This document shows positions 1-7,198 of a stretch of 7,198 bases of DNA, piece after piece. Both the position numbers and the translations under genes were made by a program. Origin of the DNA: an uncultured Dyadobacter sp. (GTDB taxonomy: Bacteria; Bacteroidota; Bacteroidia; Cytophagales; Spirosomataceae); the NCBI GenBank assembly GCA_946481035.1, contig CAMLNK010000192.1:1-7198 (forward strand). Direction: 5' to 3'. The first letter of the stretch is position 1; each line of letters opens with the position of its first letter. The notes under the pieces are model-generated. The model was not told the DNA's origin. It did no database searches and saw only the letters and a list, made by a program, of their open reading frames with translations.

Positions 1-3000
1 GGCATTTTTACATCCATCAGCACGATGTCGAAATAATCATCAGCCAGTTTTTGCAATGCCATCTCGCCATTATCGGCAATCGTGACGCGGACGTCGCGGA
101 TCATTTTCTTCAAAGTTTCCTCGGCTACCACCTGGTTGAAGAGATTATCCTCTACCAACAGTACCGCCAGACCGGTAAGCGGCGTGTCGTCGCCGGCCTC
201 GGCGTGGTCTTCGGAAGTGTGGCAGATCTCAAACGTGAGATCGAAAATGAAAGTGGTCCCCTGTCCCGGCCGGCTTTGCACCTGCATCGTTCCGCCTTGC
301 TCTTCCACCAGTTTTTTGGCAATAAAAAGTCCCAGGCCGGTACCCGACTGCTTGCTGTTCGAATCGTCGTCGATCCGGGCGAAAGTCTCGAAAATGTATT
401 CCAGCTTGTCCTCGGCGATGCCTATGCCGGTATCAGTCACGCTGAATTGCAACTGCTCATGCACCCCCTCCCGGGACGCGACGCCTACCCGAATGGCTAC
501 CGAGCCGTTTTCCGTAAATTTCACTGCATTACCCGCCAGGTTAAGCAAAATCTGATGGAGCCGGATCGGGTCTCCGATCAGCTGCGGGCTCACGTCCGGG
601 TCCACGGAAATTTCGAGCTTCAAGCCTTTCTCTTCGGCGATTACCCTGAGAATGTAGCCAAGCCGCTCCAACCGGTCGCGGACCTCGAAGGGTTTGTTTA
701 CAAAAGAAAACTTGCCCGCTTCGATTTTAGAATAGTCGAGAATGTCGTTGATAATGGCGAGCAGGTTTTCCGAGGAATAGCGGATACCCTTCGCATATTC
801 CAGCTGTTTATCGTTGAGGGGTGTATCAAAAATCAGTTCGGACATTCCGAGGATGGCCGTCATAGGCGTTCTGATCTCGTGGCTCATATTGGCAAAAAAC
901 TGCTCCTTAAACCGCGATTTCTGCTCGACCAGCTGCTTCTGCCGCTCGATTTCCTCTTTCTGAACCTGGATTTCGGCCGTTCGCACGGCCACTTTCTGTT
1001 CGAGCTTTTCGTATAATATCGCATTTTCGATCGCGACGGCTATCTGCCCCGAGAGGAGTTTGATCAGCTGGGTGCGCTCCTGGGTAAATACGGCCGTCGC
1101 AAGGTTGTTTTCCAGGTACAGCGCGCCCACAACCTTTCCCTGGTTCAATGCAGGGATACACAATGCCGAACGGACGCCCCGGACAGCCACCACCGGGTCG
1201 TTTTTGAATTCACTCAGCTGCGCATCGGGCAAAACAACATCCGTTTTGTTCAGGAAAACATGCTCAATAATGTCCGGTGGGACGGATACCGATTCCGAAA
1301 GCGGGATTTTTCGAATGTCCGTCCGCTCATTCACAACCGACCGCATCGCTTCGATCATCAATTCCCCACCCCAGTCGAGAATAAAATAGCCCGATTGCGC
1401 CCCCGCATTCTCGATCGCGAACTGCATCAGTTTTTCCATAAGCTGGTCAAAAACCACCTCGCTTGAAATGGCCGCGGATGTTTTCATCAAGGTCGAGAGA
1501 TCGAGCGTCGAAGCAATGCTTTCCCCGGCATTCAGCGGGGTTGCTTTTCCGGATTCGCCGGCTGACCCGGTTATTCCGGGAAACGTTTTGAGTAATTGCC
1601 TTTCTTTCAAAACACAACCCCACTCGTGGTAACCGTCGAAAGCGGCGTGCAAATAAAATTTAGCCGCCTTTTCCTGCCCTTTTCCCATCCAATACCTGCC
1701 GCAAAGCTCGTTTGCCAATGCCGCCTCGTGCGTGTGACCGTTTTCCCGCGCAGCGACAATCGCCTCGTCGAACCGCTTGGTGGCCTGGTCGCTTTTCTCC
1801 TGAACGGCCAGGATTTCGGCATCGAGCAGGTAGTAGCGATGAGCAAAGTTGACAGGCACCATTGCCGCCAGTTTTTCCAGCTTTTTCAGCTGGGCTTTCG
1901 CTGAGCGGATGTAAGCGGGGTTACCGTCGCCGGCCCGATGCAATGCGACATTCGCCAGCCCGAAGAAAAAAATGTACAGCGGTTCAAAAAGCGTAGCCTT
2001 CACGGCGTCGAAGTAAGCCGAGGCTTGTGTGGCATGCTGCAAAGCGCGGTGCGGATCTTCATTCAAATAGGCAATTATCATTTTAAAAACGAAAACTGCG
2101 AACATTCGTGACCGGTCCTTTTGCCTCAGAATGCCCGAAAAATCAGGTTTTTCGTCAAAATAAGGCCCTGAAAGCGTAGCCGGATCATCGCGCTGGCCCA
2201 GCAGACTGTCTATCATCTCGATAAACGGCTCGTTATAATGGGTAACCGCTTCGCGCGAAAGCGCACGCGGCGGCTCATTGTACCGCAATATCTCGTGCCT
2301 GACCCAATGCAGGTTTTTCCCCGACAGCATCAGGTGGAATGAGTAGCTATTCGAAGCATAGGTACAATATTCAAGGTCGCCCATTTCAATACCTGTCTGG
2401 TAGGATTTGCGCAGCGGTTCGAGCGAGTCGTTGACATGCCGGCCCCAGGGGCGGTTCACGATGTTGTACACCAGCAGCGTCCGCTCACGCGCCACGCCGC
2501 CGGCTTGTTCGGCCAGTTTCAGGGCCACATTACCGAAGCGGTAGCAAGCCGCGGGTTTGTTTTCGACCGCGTTGACAATCGCACCATAAGTCGCAAATGT
2601 GATCGCCGACTCGGCCGCCACGCCGTGCCTGAGCGAAAGCTCCACCATTTTGATAACCATCAGCGGATACAGTGCAGGAATTTTTGCATACACGATAGCG
2701 GTAATATTCTGCAACACCCGCATGACCGCCAGCGCACGCACGTCGGTCATGGTCGGCAGCAGCGACAGCGATTCGATCGTCCGGCCACGCAGCCACCACT
2801 TCGATTTCAGGTAAGCGGTGATAATGTGCATATTACCGGGCCTACCGGGAAAGCGGATGCCCAGCTCGCGCAAAACCGTCAGTGAAATTTCAATAGCTTT
2901 ATCCTCCTGTTGGCTTAAAATCAGGCAGCGGATCTGAACGTCGTAAACTGCCGCCTTGTCGTCGAGCCCCTGGGCACGAGCGAGTATCTCGCCCGCGATC

Positions 3001-5378
3001 GCCAGGCAGACCTCCGGATCACCGGCCATGTAGGCGCTTTCTGCGCATTGAATGCACACCGAGAATGCCAGCGGGTAGTCGTCCTGCCAATCTTCTTCCA
3101 TCAGCAGCTGCCTCCCCTTTTTGAAATAGGCGAATGCAACCGAATAGGCGGCCGATGCCTTGGCTTTTTCACCGGCTTCGCAATTGAGGCGGGCAATCCT
3201 GCGTCTTTCGGAGGCCGTTCCGTATTTCGCGCTGTAATTCAAATGGTTGACGATCTCGAAAAGTTGCCGGTTCCGTTCGTCCGCCGAAAGCCTTTCTAGC
3301 AGGAAATAGGCAGTACTCAGGTGGGTGTCGATTTGCTCCTCGGTGGAAAGCAGGTCATACGCAGCGGCTTGAACCTGGTCGTGCACGAAAATGTACCTGT
3401 TTTGAACCAGGTAGTGGTCGCCCCGCTGGCGGTCGGCAACGACGCGCAGCAGGTTTTCGGTTACCGCTTCCTGAATATCTTCGCCGGCTTCCTGTGGGGT
3501 TTTATCCAAAAGCGCTGAAAGTACCACCAGTTCGAATTCGGTACCGATGCAGGAGGCGGTGGTCAGTGCCTTGCGGGCGGACGCGGAAAGGTTATTGATT
3601 TTGGTACTTAATAAATGCTGCGACGAGACCGATTTCGTCTCGCTATCCAACTGCTCCACATCCCAGATCCATTTCCCGGCCGCCGCATCGTAGCGGATCA
3701 GCGACTGGTGATATAACCTTTGCAGTGTTTCGGAAATGAAGTAAGGATTACCCAATGTGCCTGCCAGGACGATCTCGGCCAAGGGCAATGCCGCGCTCAT
3801 CGGGCATGAAAAAGTATCCGCAACGAGCTCGGAGATAGCCTCTTTATGCAATGGCGAAAGCGCGATCTGAGTGAGCCTGGACTGGCTCGCGTCAAGCTCG
3901 CGGATAGCTGTCCGCAGCGGATGCGTGGCCGGAACCTCATTGTCGCGATAGGTACCGATGATCAGCAGGTTATTACCCGCTACCGAATGGGTAACACGGC
4001 TCAGGAAACGCAGACTGGAAAGGTCGGCCCAATGCAAATCGTCGAGGAACAGGACCAGCGGATGCTCGGGTTTGGTAAAGACATTGATAAAGTTGGTAAA
4101 TACATTCACGAACCGGTTCTGCGCTTCCAATGGCGAAAGACGCTCCACGGCAGGCTGGCGCCCGACGAGCTTCTGCAATTCGGGGATAACATCGATAATG
4201 ATATTCCCAAAAGGCCCCACAGCATCCAGAATGGCCGTTTTCCAGTAAGCCACGTCCCCTTGCGATATCTTGCACACCAGCTCCTTGAAACATTTGATCA
4301 CCCCTTCGAACGGAATATTCTGGACATATTGGTCAAATTTCCCGGAAACAAACAGCGCGCCCGCCGCTTCAAGCTGCTGCTGAACGGCGGCGATCAGCGA
4401 CGATTTCCCGATCCCCGACTGCCCCGACACAAGCACCAGCTCATTGCCCTCGCGGATGCGCGCGAAGGCCGCGAGCACCTGCGCCGCCTCGTGCGTGCGC
4501 CCGTAAAGCCGATCGGATATTTTGAAAAGCCCGGGCTGGTCGGATTGGCCGGCTATGAAATCCCCGGGCAATGCATGAAGGTTTTTACAAATCGCGAGGT
4601 CGGCCAGAATGCCGCGGGAAGTTTGGTAACGGTCCCCGGGCTTCTTTGCCAGCAGCTTCATGACGATGCCGGAGAGCGCGGCCGTTTCTTCGGAATGCCA
4701 CTCGGGCATACGCGCGATGTGCGCATGTACGAGCTCGTTCGGGTCGGTACTATCAAAGGGCAGTTTGCCGGTAAACAGGCGATAAAACAACACACCCAGG
4801 CGATAATATTCGGAACAATAACCGACCGGCACATCAATGAGCCCGCTTTGCTCGGGGGCAATATAATGCAGGTCGATGGCCACCTGCCGACCCAAAACGC
4901 CGCGGTCGGCAGTAACGGGTTGGGCGTGGGCCATGTCCGCGAGCCGGACCCGGCACGTCGCCGGATCGATCAGCAGGTGTGCCGGACGCAGGTCGCAATG
5001 CGAAATGCCGTGGTAATGCAGCTCTTCCACGATCCGGACAAGCTCTTCGGCGATGGTAATGCCGGTATGGGTGTCTATTTTATTGGTATCCAGGTATTGT
5101 TGCAGCAGGATACCGTCAAAGTCGTCCAGTTCGGTGATGTGGTAGCTTTCCGTACGCACAACCCGCCGCGCATTCAGAATCCTGTCGAACTGCGGCCAGA
5201 CAAATGTGCCCTGGGCCAGGTCAAAAGACGGATCGCTCCCCGCCGAAACGGGTACGGCTTTTAAAATGACCTTTTCAGAAGTGCTTTCACGCACCGCCGA
5301 AAAAAACGACCGGGTCGCATCTTTATAAAGTTCCTGCATGACCCGGAAGTCGGGTATTTGTATAGTGTTGAGGCCCAT
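1..5378 (-). CDS. Giant hybrid sensor: Ser/Thr-kinase-like, AAA ATPase, TPR-like, GAF, histidine kinase and receiver domains (3' end outside window)
   Basis: The minus-strand frame is open from ATG 5378 to the window edge (1792 codons plus 2 bases). An in-frame TAA at 5387-5385 limits the start to this ATG or the GTG just before it. Domains by approximate residue: 10-270, protein-kinase-like (K40 in VILKAVP, HCDLRP with D129, D148-M-A in place of DFG, YIAPEQ). 297-580, AAA/STAND ATPase with Walker A GQSGIGKS (K325) and Walker B LFLDDLHWAD (D446/D447). 730-1270, helical TPR-like. 1296-1450, GAF, with SLDLSTLMK just before and ALYLENN inside. 1450-1490, charged coiled coil. 1490-1555, HisKA with NMSHEIRTPM (H1500). 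1600-1715, HATPase_c with N1617, DTGIG (D1649) and GTGLGL (G1679). From about 1733, receiver with VEDN (D1744) and phosphoacceptor D1789 in LMDVKMP; the window ends here. No transmembrane segment is evident, so it is probably cytoplasmic. The family is expected to sense a ligand through the GAF/TPR regions and signal by His-to-Asp phosphotransfer. The ligand is unknown and any C-terminal output domain is unseen. Confidence 0.95.
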   Translation of the reverse strand, partial: MGLNTIQIPDFRVMQELYKDATRSFFSAVRESTSEKVILKAVPVSAGSDPSFDLAQGTFVWPQFDRILNARRVVRTESYHITELDDFDGILLQQYLDTNKIDTHTGITIAEELVRIVEELHYHGISHCDLRPAHLLIDPATCRVRLADMAHAQPVTADRGVLGRQVAIDLHYIAPEQSGLIDVPVGYCSEYYRLGVLFYRLFTGKLPFDSTDPNELVHAHIARMPEWHSEETAALSGIVMKLLAKKPGDRYQTSRGILADLAICKNLHALPGDFIAGQSDQPGLFKISDRLYGRTHEAAQVLAAFARIREGNELVLVSGQSGIGKSSLIAAVQQQLEAAGALFVSGKFDQYVQNIPFEGVIKCFKELVCKISQGDVAYWKTAILDAVGPFGNIIIDVIPELQKLVGRQPAVERLSPLEAQNRFVNVFTNFINVFTKPEHPLVLFLDDLHWADLSSLRFLSRVTHSVAGNNLLIIGTYRDNEVPATHPLRTAIRELDASQSRLTQIALSPLHKEAISELVADTFSCPMSAALPLAEIVLAGTLGNPYFISETLQRLYHQSLIRYDAAAGKWIWDVEQLDSETKSVSSQHLLSTKINNLSASARKALTTASCIGTEFELVVLSALLDKTPQEAGEDIQEAVTENLLRVVADRQRGDHYLVQNRYIFVHDQVQAAAYDLLSTEEQIDTHLSTAYFLLERLSADERNRQLFEIVNHLNYSAKYGTASERRRIARLNCEAGEKAKASAAYSVAFAYFKKGRQLLMEEDWQDDYPLAFSVCIQCAESAYMAGDPEVCLAIAGEILARAQGLDDKAAVYDVQIRCLILSQQEDKAIEISLTVLRELGIRFPGRPGNMHIITAYLKSKWWLRGRTIESLSLLPTMTDVRALAVMRVLQNITAIVYAKIPALYPLMVIKMVELSLRHGVAAESAITFATYGAIVNAVENKPAACYRFGNVALKLAEQAGGVARERTLLVYNIVNRPWGRHVNDSLEPLRKSYQTGIEMGDLEYCTYASNSYSFHLMLSGKNLHWVRHEILRYNEPPRALSREAVTHYNEPFIEMIDSLLGQRDDPATLSGPYFDEKPDFSGILRQKDRSRMFAVFVFKMIIAYLNEDPHRALQHATQASAYFDAVKATLFEPLYIFFFGLANVALHRAGDGNPAYIRSAKAQLKKLEKLAAMVPVNFAHRYYLLDAEILAVQEKSDQATKRFDEAIVAARENGHTHEAALANELCGRYWMGKGQEKAAKFYLHAAFDGYHEWGCVLKERQLLKTFPGITGSAGESGKATPLNAGESIASTLDLSTLMKTSAAISSEVVFDQLMEKLMQFAIENAGAQSGYFILDWGGELMIEAMRSVVNERTDIRKIPLSESVSVPPDIIEHVFLNKTDVVLPDAQLSEFKNDPVVAVRGVRSALCIPALNQGKVVGALYLENNLATAVFTQERTQLIKLLSGQIAVAIENAILYEKLEQKVAVRTAEIQVQKEEIERQKQLVEQKSRFKEQFFANMSHEIRTPMTAILGMSELIFDTPLNDKQLEYAKGIRYSSENLLAIINDILDYSKIEAGKFSFVNKPFEVRDRLERLGYILRVIAEEKGLKLEISVDPDVSPQLIGDPIRLHQILLNLAGNAVKFTENGSVAIRVGVASREGVHEQLQFSVTDTGIGIAEDKLEYIFETFARIDDDSNSKQSGTGLGLFIAKKLVEEQGGTMQVQSRPGQGTTFIFDLTFEICHTSEDHAEAGDDTPLTGLAVLLVEDNLFNQVVAEETLKKMIRDVRVTIADNGEMALQKLADDYFDIVLMDVKM

Positions 5379-5410
5379 CACATCTTAAAATATTCAGTTT
5401 CAAAGCAATG

Positions 5411-5440
5411 CAAAGGTAACTTTCAGGCAATACCGTCAAA
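5411..5440 (-). promoter_or_regulatory. Bacteroidota-type promoter of the giant sensor-kinase gene
   Basis: Read on the minus strand, TTTG (5440-5437) is followed after 18 nt by TACCTTTG (5418-5411). This matches the Bacteroidota -33/-7 consensus TTTG-N17-23-TAnnTTTG exactly. Transcription would begin near 5404, giving a leader of about 25 nt before ATG 5378. No Shine-Dalgarno sequence is visible, as is usual in this phylum. The consensus is established knowledge; use of this site is inferred from its match and position. Confidence 0.7.
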
Positions 5441-5453
5441 TTGCGGCTGACGG
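5433..5453. repeat. Short inverted repeat CCGTCA-N9-TGACGG, possible operator
   Basis: CCGTCA at 5433-5438 is perfectly complementary to TGACGG at 5448-5453, with a 9-nt spacer. The left arm overlaps the -33 TTTG of the sensor-kinase promoter, so a dimeric regulator bound here could block or modulate that promoter and perhaps the divergent one. The arms are only 6 bp and do not extend, so chance occurrence is possible. Confidence 0.35.
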
Positions 5454-5480
5454 ATTTTTATATTTTTTTATACTTTTTAA
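5454..5480. promoter_or_regulatory. AT-rich tract between the divergent promoters
   Basis: All 27 bases are A or T except one C at 5473, in clear contrast to the GC-richer flanks. The tract ends 13 bp upstream of the -33 element of the monooxygenase promoter. It could act as an UP-like element or a bend/melting region serving both directions. It also holds a weaker -7-like TACTTTTT at 5471. The composition is seen directly; the role is inferred. Confidence 0.3.
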
Positions 5481-5493
5481 GGAGTGCTTACCA

Positions 5494-5522
5494 TTTGGCA
5501 CCGGTCGGCTGCTGTACTTTTG
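5494..5522 (+). promoter_or_regulatory. Bacteroidota-type promoter of the monooxygenase operon
   Basis: TTTG at 5494-5497 is followed after 17 nt by TACTTTTG at 5515-5522, an exact TAnnTTTG -7 element. Transcription would begin near 5530, about 25 nt before ATG 5555, with an A-rich leader and no Shine-Dalgarno sequence. The site lies inside any reading frame that would start upstream of 5555, which argues for ATG 5555 as the true start. Confidence 0.72.
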
Positions 5523-5554
5523 TCAACATCAACGAAAATCAAACAGATCGAACA

Positions 5555-6808
5555 ATGAGAAAGATAGCAATTATGGGCGCCGGCCAATCGGGATTGCACC
5601 TGGGTATCAGGCTCGTCAGAAGCGGTTATGACGTGACCATCATTTCAGAACGTTCGGCAGAGGAAATATTCAACGGCCCGCCTACCGGCGCCACCTACCT
5701 TTTCAACGATACCCTGCAACTGGAAAAGGAACTGGGTCTCGACCTATGGGCCGATACCGCCTTCCATTCGACGGGTTTCAATATCAACTTCGGTACACCC
5801 GCCGGCGACTATGCATTCGGCATCCAATCGCGCACAACCAAACCGGGTGCTTCCATCGATCAGCGTTTGAAATTCTATCAATGGATCAAGTTGTTCGAGA
5901 AACTGGGCGGGAAGTTCATCGTAAGCGATACCACGCCGTCCGATCTGCTGGCATGCACCGCGCAATTCGATCTCGTGGTTGTTTCGTCTGGCAAAGGCCC
6001 GCTGGCCAGGCTATTTACCAGAGACGACGAACGCTCGACGCACCAGGTACCGGCCCGCAAGCTCGTACAGATCCATATCAACGATTTTGAACACACACAA
6101 AGAACACGGTTCAATTCCATTACCCTGGACGCGGTGATGGGCGCCGGGGAGATCATTACGGCCCCGTTTTATCAAAAGGACGACATTCAATGCGCATTCC
6201 TGCTCGTAGAAAGCATTCCGGGCGGCCCGATGGATGTCTTCGACGCGGCCGATTCAGCCATCGGTATCCTCGATAAGGCGAAGGAGATGATCCGCACACT
6301 GCTGCCCTGGCGGTACCCGGCGTTTGAAAATGCCGCGGTAGTCGGTAACAATGCTTTCCTGAAAGGTTCTTTCGCCCCGGTGGTAAGGAAGCCGGTGGTA
6401 CAGCTTAACTCGACGGCTGCCGTGCTCGGTATCGGTGACACGGTGATCCTCAACGACCCTATCGTGGGCCAGGGCGGGAATAATGCCTCCAAAATGGCAA
6501 ATAGTTATGCGCAGGCGATCATTAGCCGTGGTGATGCGCCCTTCGATGTCGAATGGATGAACCGGACTTTCGAAGAATTCTGGGGGTATTCGCGGTACGT
6601 CAACCGTTTCTGCGACATTTTCCTCTCGCCACCCGCGCCGCACGTGGTCGAAATCCTGCAAGCGGCAGCGCAGCATCCCGCAGTCGCATCCGATTTCGTA
6701 AATGGCTTTAACCATCCGCCGGCCCTGTTCCCATGGCTCGACGACGCCGATGCCGCCCGCGAGTACCTGACACGAAAAACCATGATCCCCGCCTCCGAGG
6801 CGCTCTAA
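5555..6808 (+). CDS. StyA-like FAD-dependent monooxygenase (styrene/indole monooxygenase family)
   Basis: The product is 417 residues, close to the 415 or so of Pseudomonas StyA, and similar along its whole length. The N-terminal Rossmann FAD motif is GAGQSGLHLG (residues 8-17, compare GAGTAGLHLG in StyA). Further matches are LGGKF near 119, DLVVVSSGKGPL near 142, GIGD (D295) and DPIVGQGGNNAS (D301, G305, G307), which parallels DPVLGQGANMAS of StyA. Family members are the epoxidase half of two-component (group E) flavoprotein monooxygenases. They use reduced FAD and O2 to oxygenate styrene- or indole-like double bonds, and the reduced flavin comes from a separate StyB reductase. No reductase domain is fused here and no styB is in view. 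The frame stays open upstream to a TTG at 5441, but that part spans the promoter and is poorly conserved, so ATG 5555 is chosen. The gene probably heads an operon with the next gene. Family assignment is firm; the substrate is unknown. Confidence 0.88.
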   Translation: MRKIAIMGAGQSGLHLGIRLVRSGYDVTIISERSAEEIFNGPPTGATYLFNDTLQLEKELGLDLWADTAFHSTGFNINFGTPAGDYAFGIQSRTTKPGASIDQRLKFYQWIKLFEKLGGKFIVSDTTPSDLLACTAQFDLVVVSSGKGPLARLFTRDDERSTHQVPARKLVQIHINDFEHTQRTRFNSITLDAVMGAGEIITAPFYQKDDIQCAFLLVESIPGGPMDVFDAADSAIGILDKAKEMIRTLLPWRYPAFENAAVVGNNAFLKGSFAPVVRKPVVQLNSTAAVLGIGDTVILNDPIVGQGGNNASKMANSYAQAIISRGDAPFDVEWMNRTFEEFWGYSRYVNRFCDIFLSPPAPHVVEILQAAAQHPAVASDFVNGFNHPPALFPWLDDADAAREYLTRKTMIPASEAL

Positions 6809-6854
6809 GCATTTACTTTTCCTAACACATACTTACACCAAACTCAACTGAATC

Positions 6855-7198
6855 ATGCAAAATCAAATCTTCGCGTCTCGCCGGGACGCTGACAGGGATA
6901 GTATTGCCCTGCCCGCACCTGCACACACTGCCCACATGCCCGCACCCGAGGCCATCGGCCTCCTGATCGATATGGTCAATGCCGGTGGGCCCCATGAATC
7001 GGAATATCCGTTCCTGGATACATTGATGGGGAATTTATATCAAATGAAACTGGCCGGCAGGCTTGACGCTCCGACGCTTAGCTTCCTGCAAAGCCTTTTT
7101 CATGAGGAATTTCTGGCAGAAACTTTGCACGGCTACGTATACAGAAAGCCGTTGGGGTACGCCGGCGACTTCCGGCTGATCGATATGATCTATACGCA
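6855..7198 (+). CDS. N-terminal part of a probable class I SAM-dependent methyltransferase, PhcB-like (3' end outside window)
   Basis: The frame is open from ATG 6855 to the window edge, giving 114 codons; an in-frame TGA at 6849 excludes an earlier start. A second ATG at 6936 (M28) is possible, because the first 30 residues are low-complexity and rich in Ala, Pro and His. The recognisable part is KPLGYAGDF (residues 98-106) followed by LIDMIYT. From memory, this resembles the pre-catalytic helical region of methyltransferases related to PhcB, the 3-hydroxypalmitate methyl ester synthase family, where a K/R-P-x-GYxGD-(F/Y)-x-(M/L) segment precedes the SAM-binding Rossmann fold. The SAM-binding GxGxG motif itself lies beyond the window, so enzymatic function is not shown here. 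It starts 46 bp after the monooxygenase stop with no hairpin terminator or good TAnnTTTG promoter between, so the two are probably co-transcribed. Confidence 0.6.
   Translation, partial: MQNQIFASRRDADRDSIALPAPAHTAHMPAPEAIGLLIDMVNAGGPHESEYPFLDTLMGNLYQMKLAGRLDAPTLSFLQSLFHEEFLAETLHGYVYRKPLGYAGDFRLIDMIYT

Noticed and set aside
51..1016. A 321-codon open frame on the plus strand.
   Set aside because: It is antisense to the histidine-kinase and receiver region, where the H, N, G1 and G2 boxes and VEDN motif are read on the minus strand. The antisense product has no recognisable domain.
3846..5264. A 472-codon open frame on the plus strand.
   Set aside because: It lies antisense to the kinase-like and ATPase domains of the minus-strand gene, which show many recognisable motifs. 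Its own translation shows no recognisable domain, and GC-rich codon use readily creates such shadow frames.
5441..5554. A 38-residue N-terminal extension of the monooxygenase starting at TTG 5441.
   Set aside because: The extension spans the predicted promoter and AT-rich tract. The FAD motif begins a few residues after ATG 5555, as in StyA.
6254..6715. A 153-codon minus-strand frame opposite the monooxygenase gene.
   Set aside because: It is antisense to a gene with clear family similarity over its full length, and no domain is recognisable in it.
6809..6854. A possible promoter (TACTTTTC) or terminator between the monooxygenase and the methyltransferase-like gene.
   Set aside because: The -7 match lacks the final G and has no TTTG at the right distance upstream. 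No hairpin followed by a T-run is visible in the 46 bp.

Overview
The window is most likely from the Bacteroidota, with Cytophagales/Dyadobacter-like bacteria as a guess. Both promoters I can see have the Bacteroidota form TTTG-N17/18-TAnnTTTG rather than TTGACA/TATAAT. The starts lack clear Shine-Dalgarno sequences, and the coding DNA is moderately GC-rich next to an AT-rich intergenic tract. The species assignment is inference only.

The layout is simple. Positions 1-5378 on the minus strand are one continuous, very large reading frame. It runs off the left edge, so 1792 codons are visible without a stop. It encodes a multidomain signalling protein: Ser/Thr-kinase-like domain, AAA/STAND-type ATPase, long helical TPR-like region, GAF, coiled coil, histidine kinase and response-regulator receiver. 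This is the known 'trifunctional kinase / ATP-binding protein / sensor histidine kinase' architecture, of the cyanobacterial HstK type, with a receiver added. Positions 5379-5554 are a compact divergent promoter region. Positions 5555-6808 (+) encode a 417-residue StyA-like (styrene/indole monooxygenase family) FAD monooxygenase. Positions 6855-7198 (+) are the first 114 codons of a gene whose KPLGYAGDF motif suggests a PhcB-like class I SAM-dependent methyltransferase. That gene runs off the right edge.

The monooxygenase and the putative methyltransferase are 46 bp apart with no visible terminator or good promoter between them, so they probably form an oxidation/methylation operon on a small hydrophobic substrate. 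The giant sensor kinase is transcribed divergently from the same 176-bp region, so a regulatory link is plausible but unproven. The most notable points are this pairing, the degenerate catalytic motifs of the Ser/Thr-kinase-like domain, the non-canonical substrate-pocket region of the StyA homologue with no flavin reductase gene in view, and a small inverted repeat overlapping the kinase promoter.
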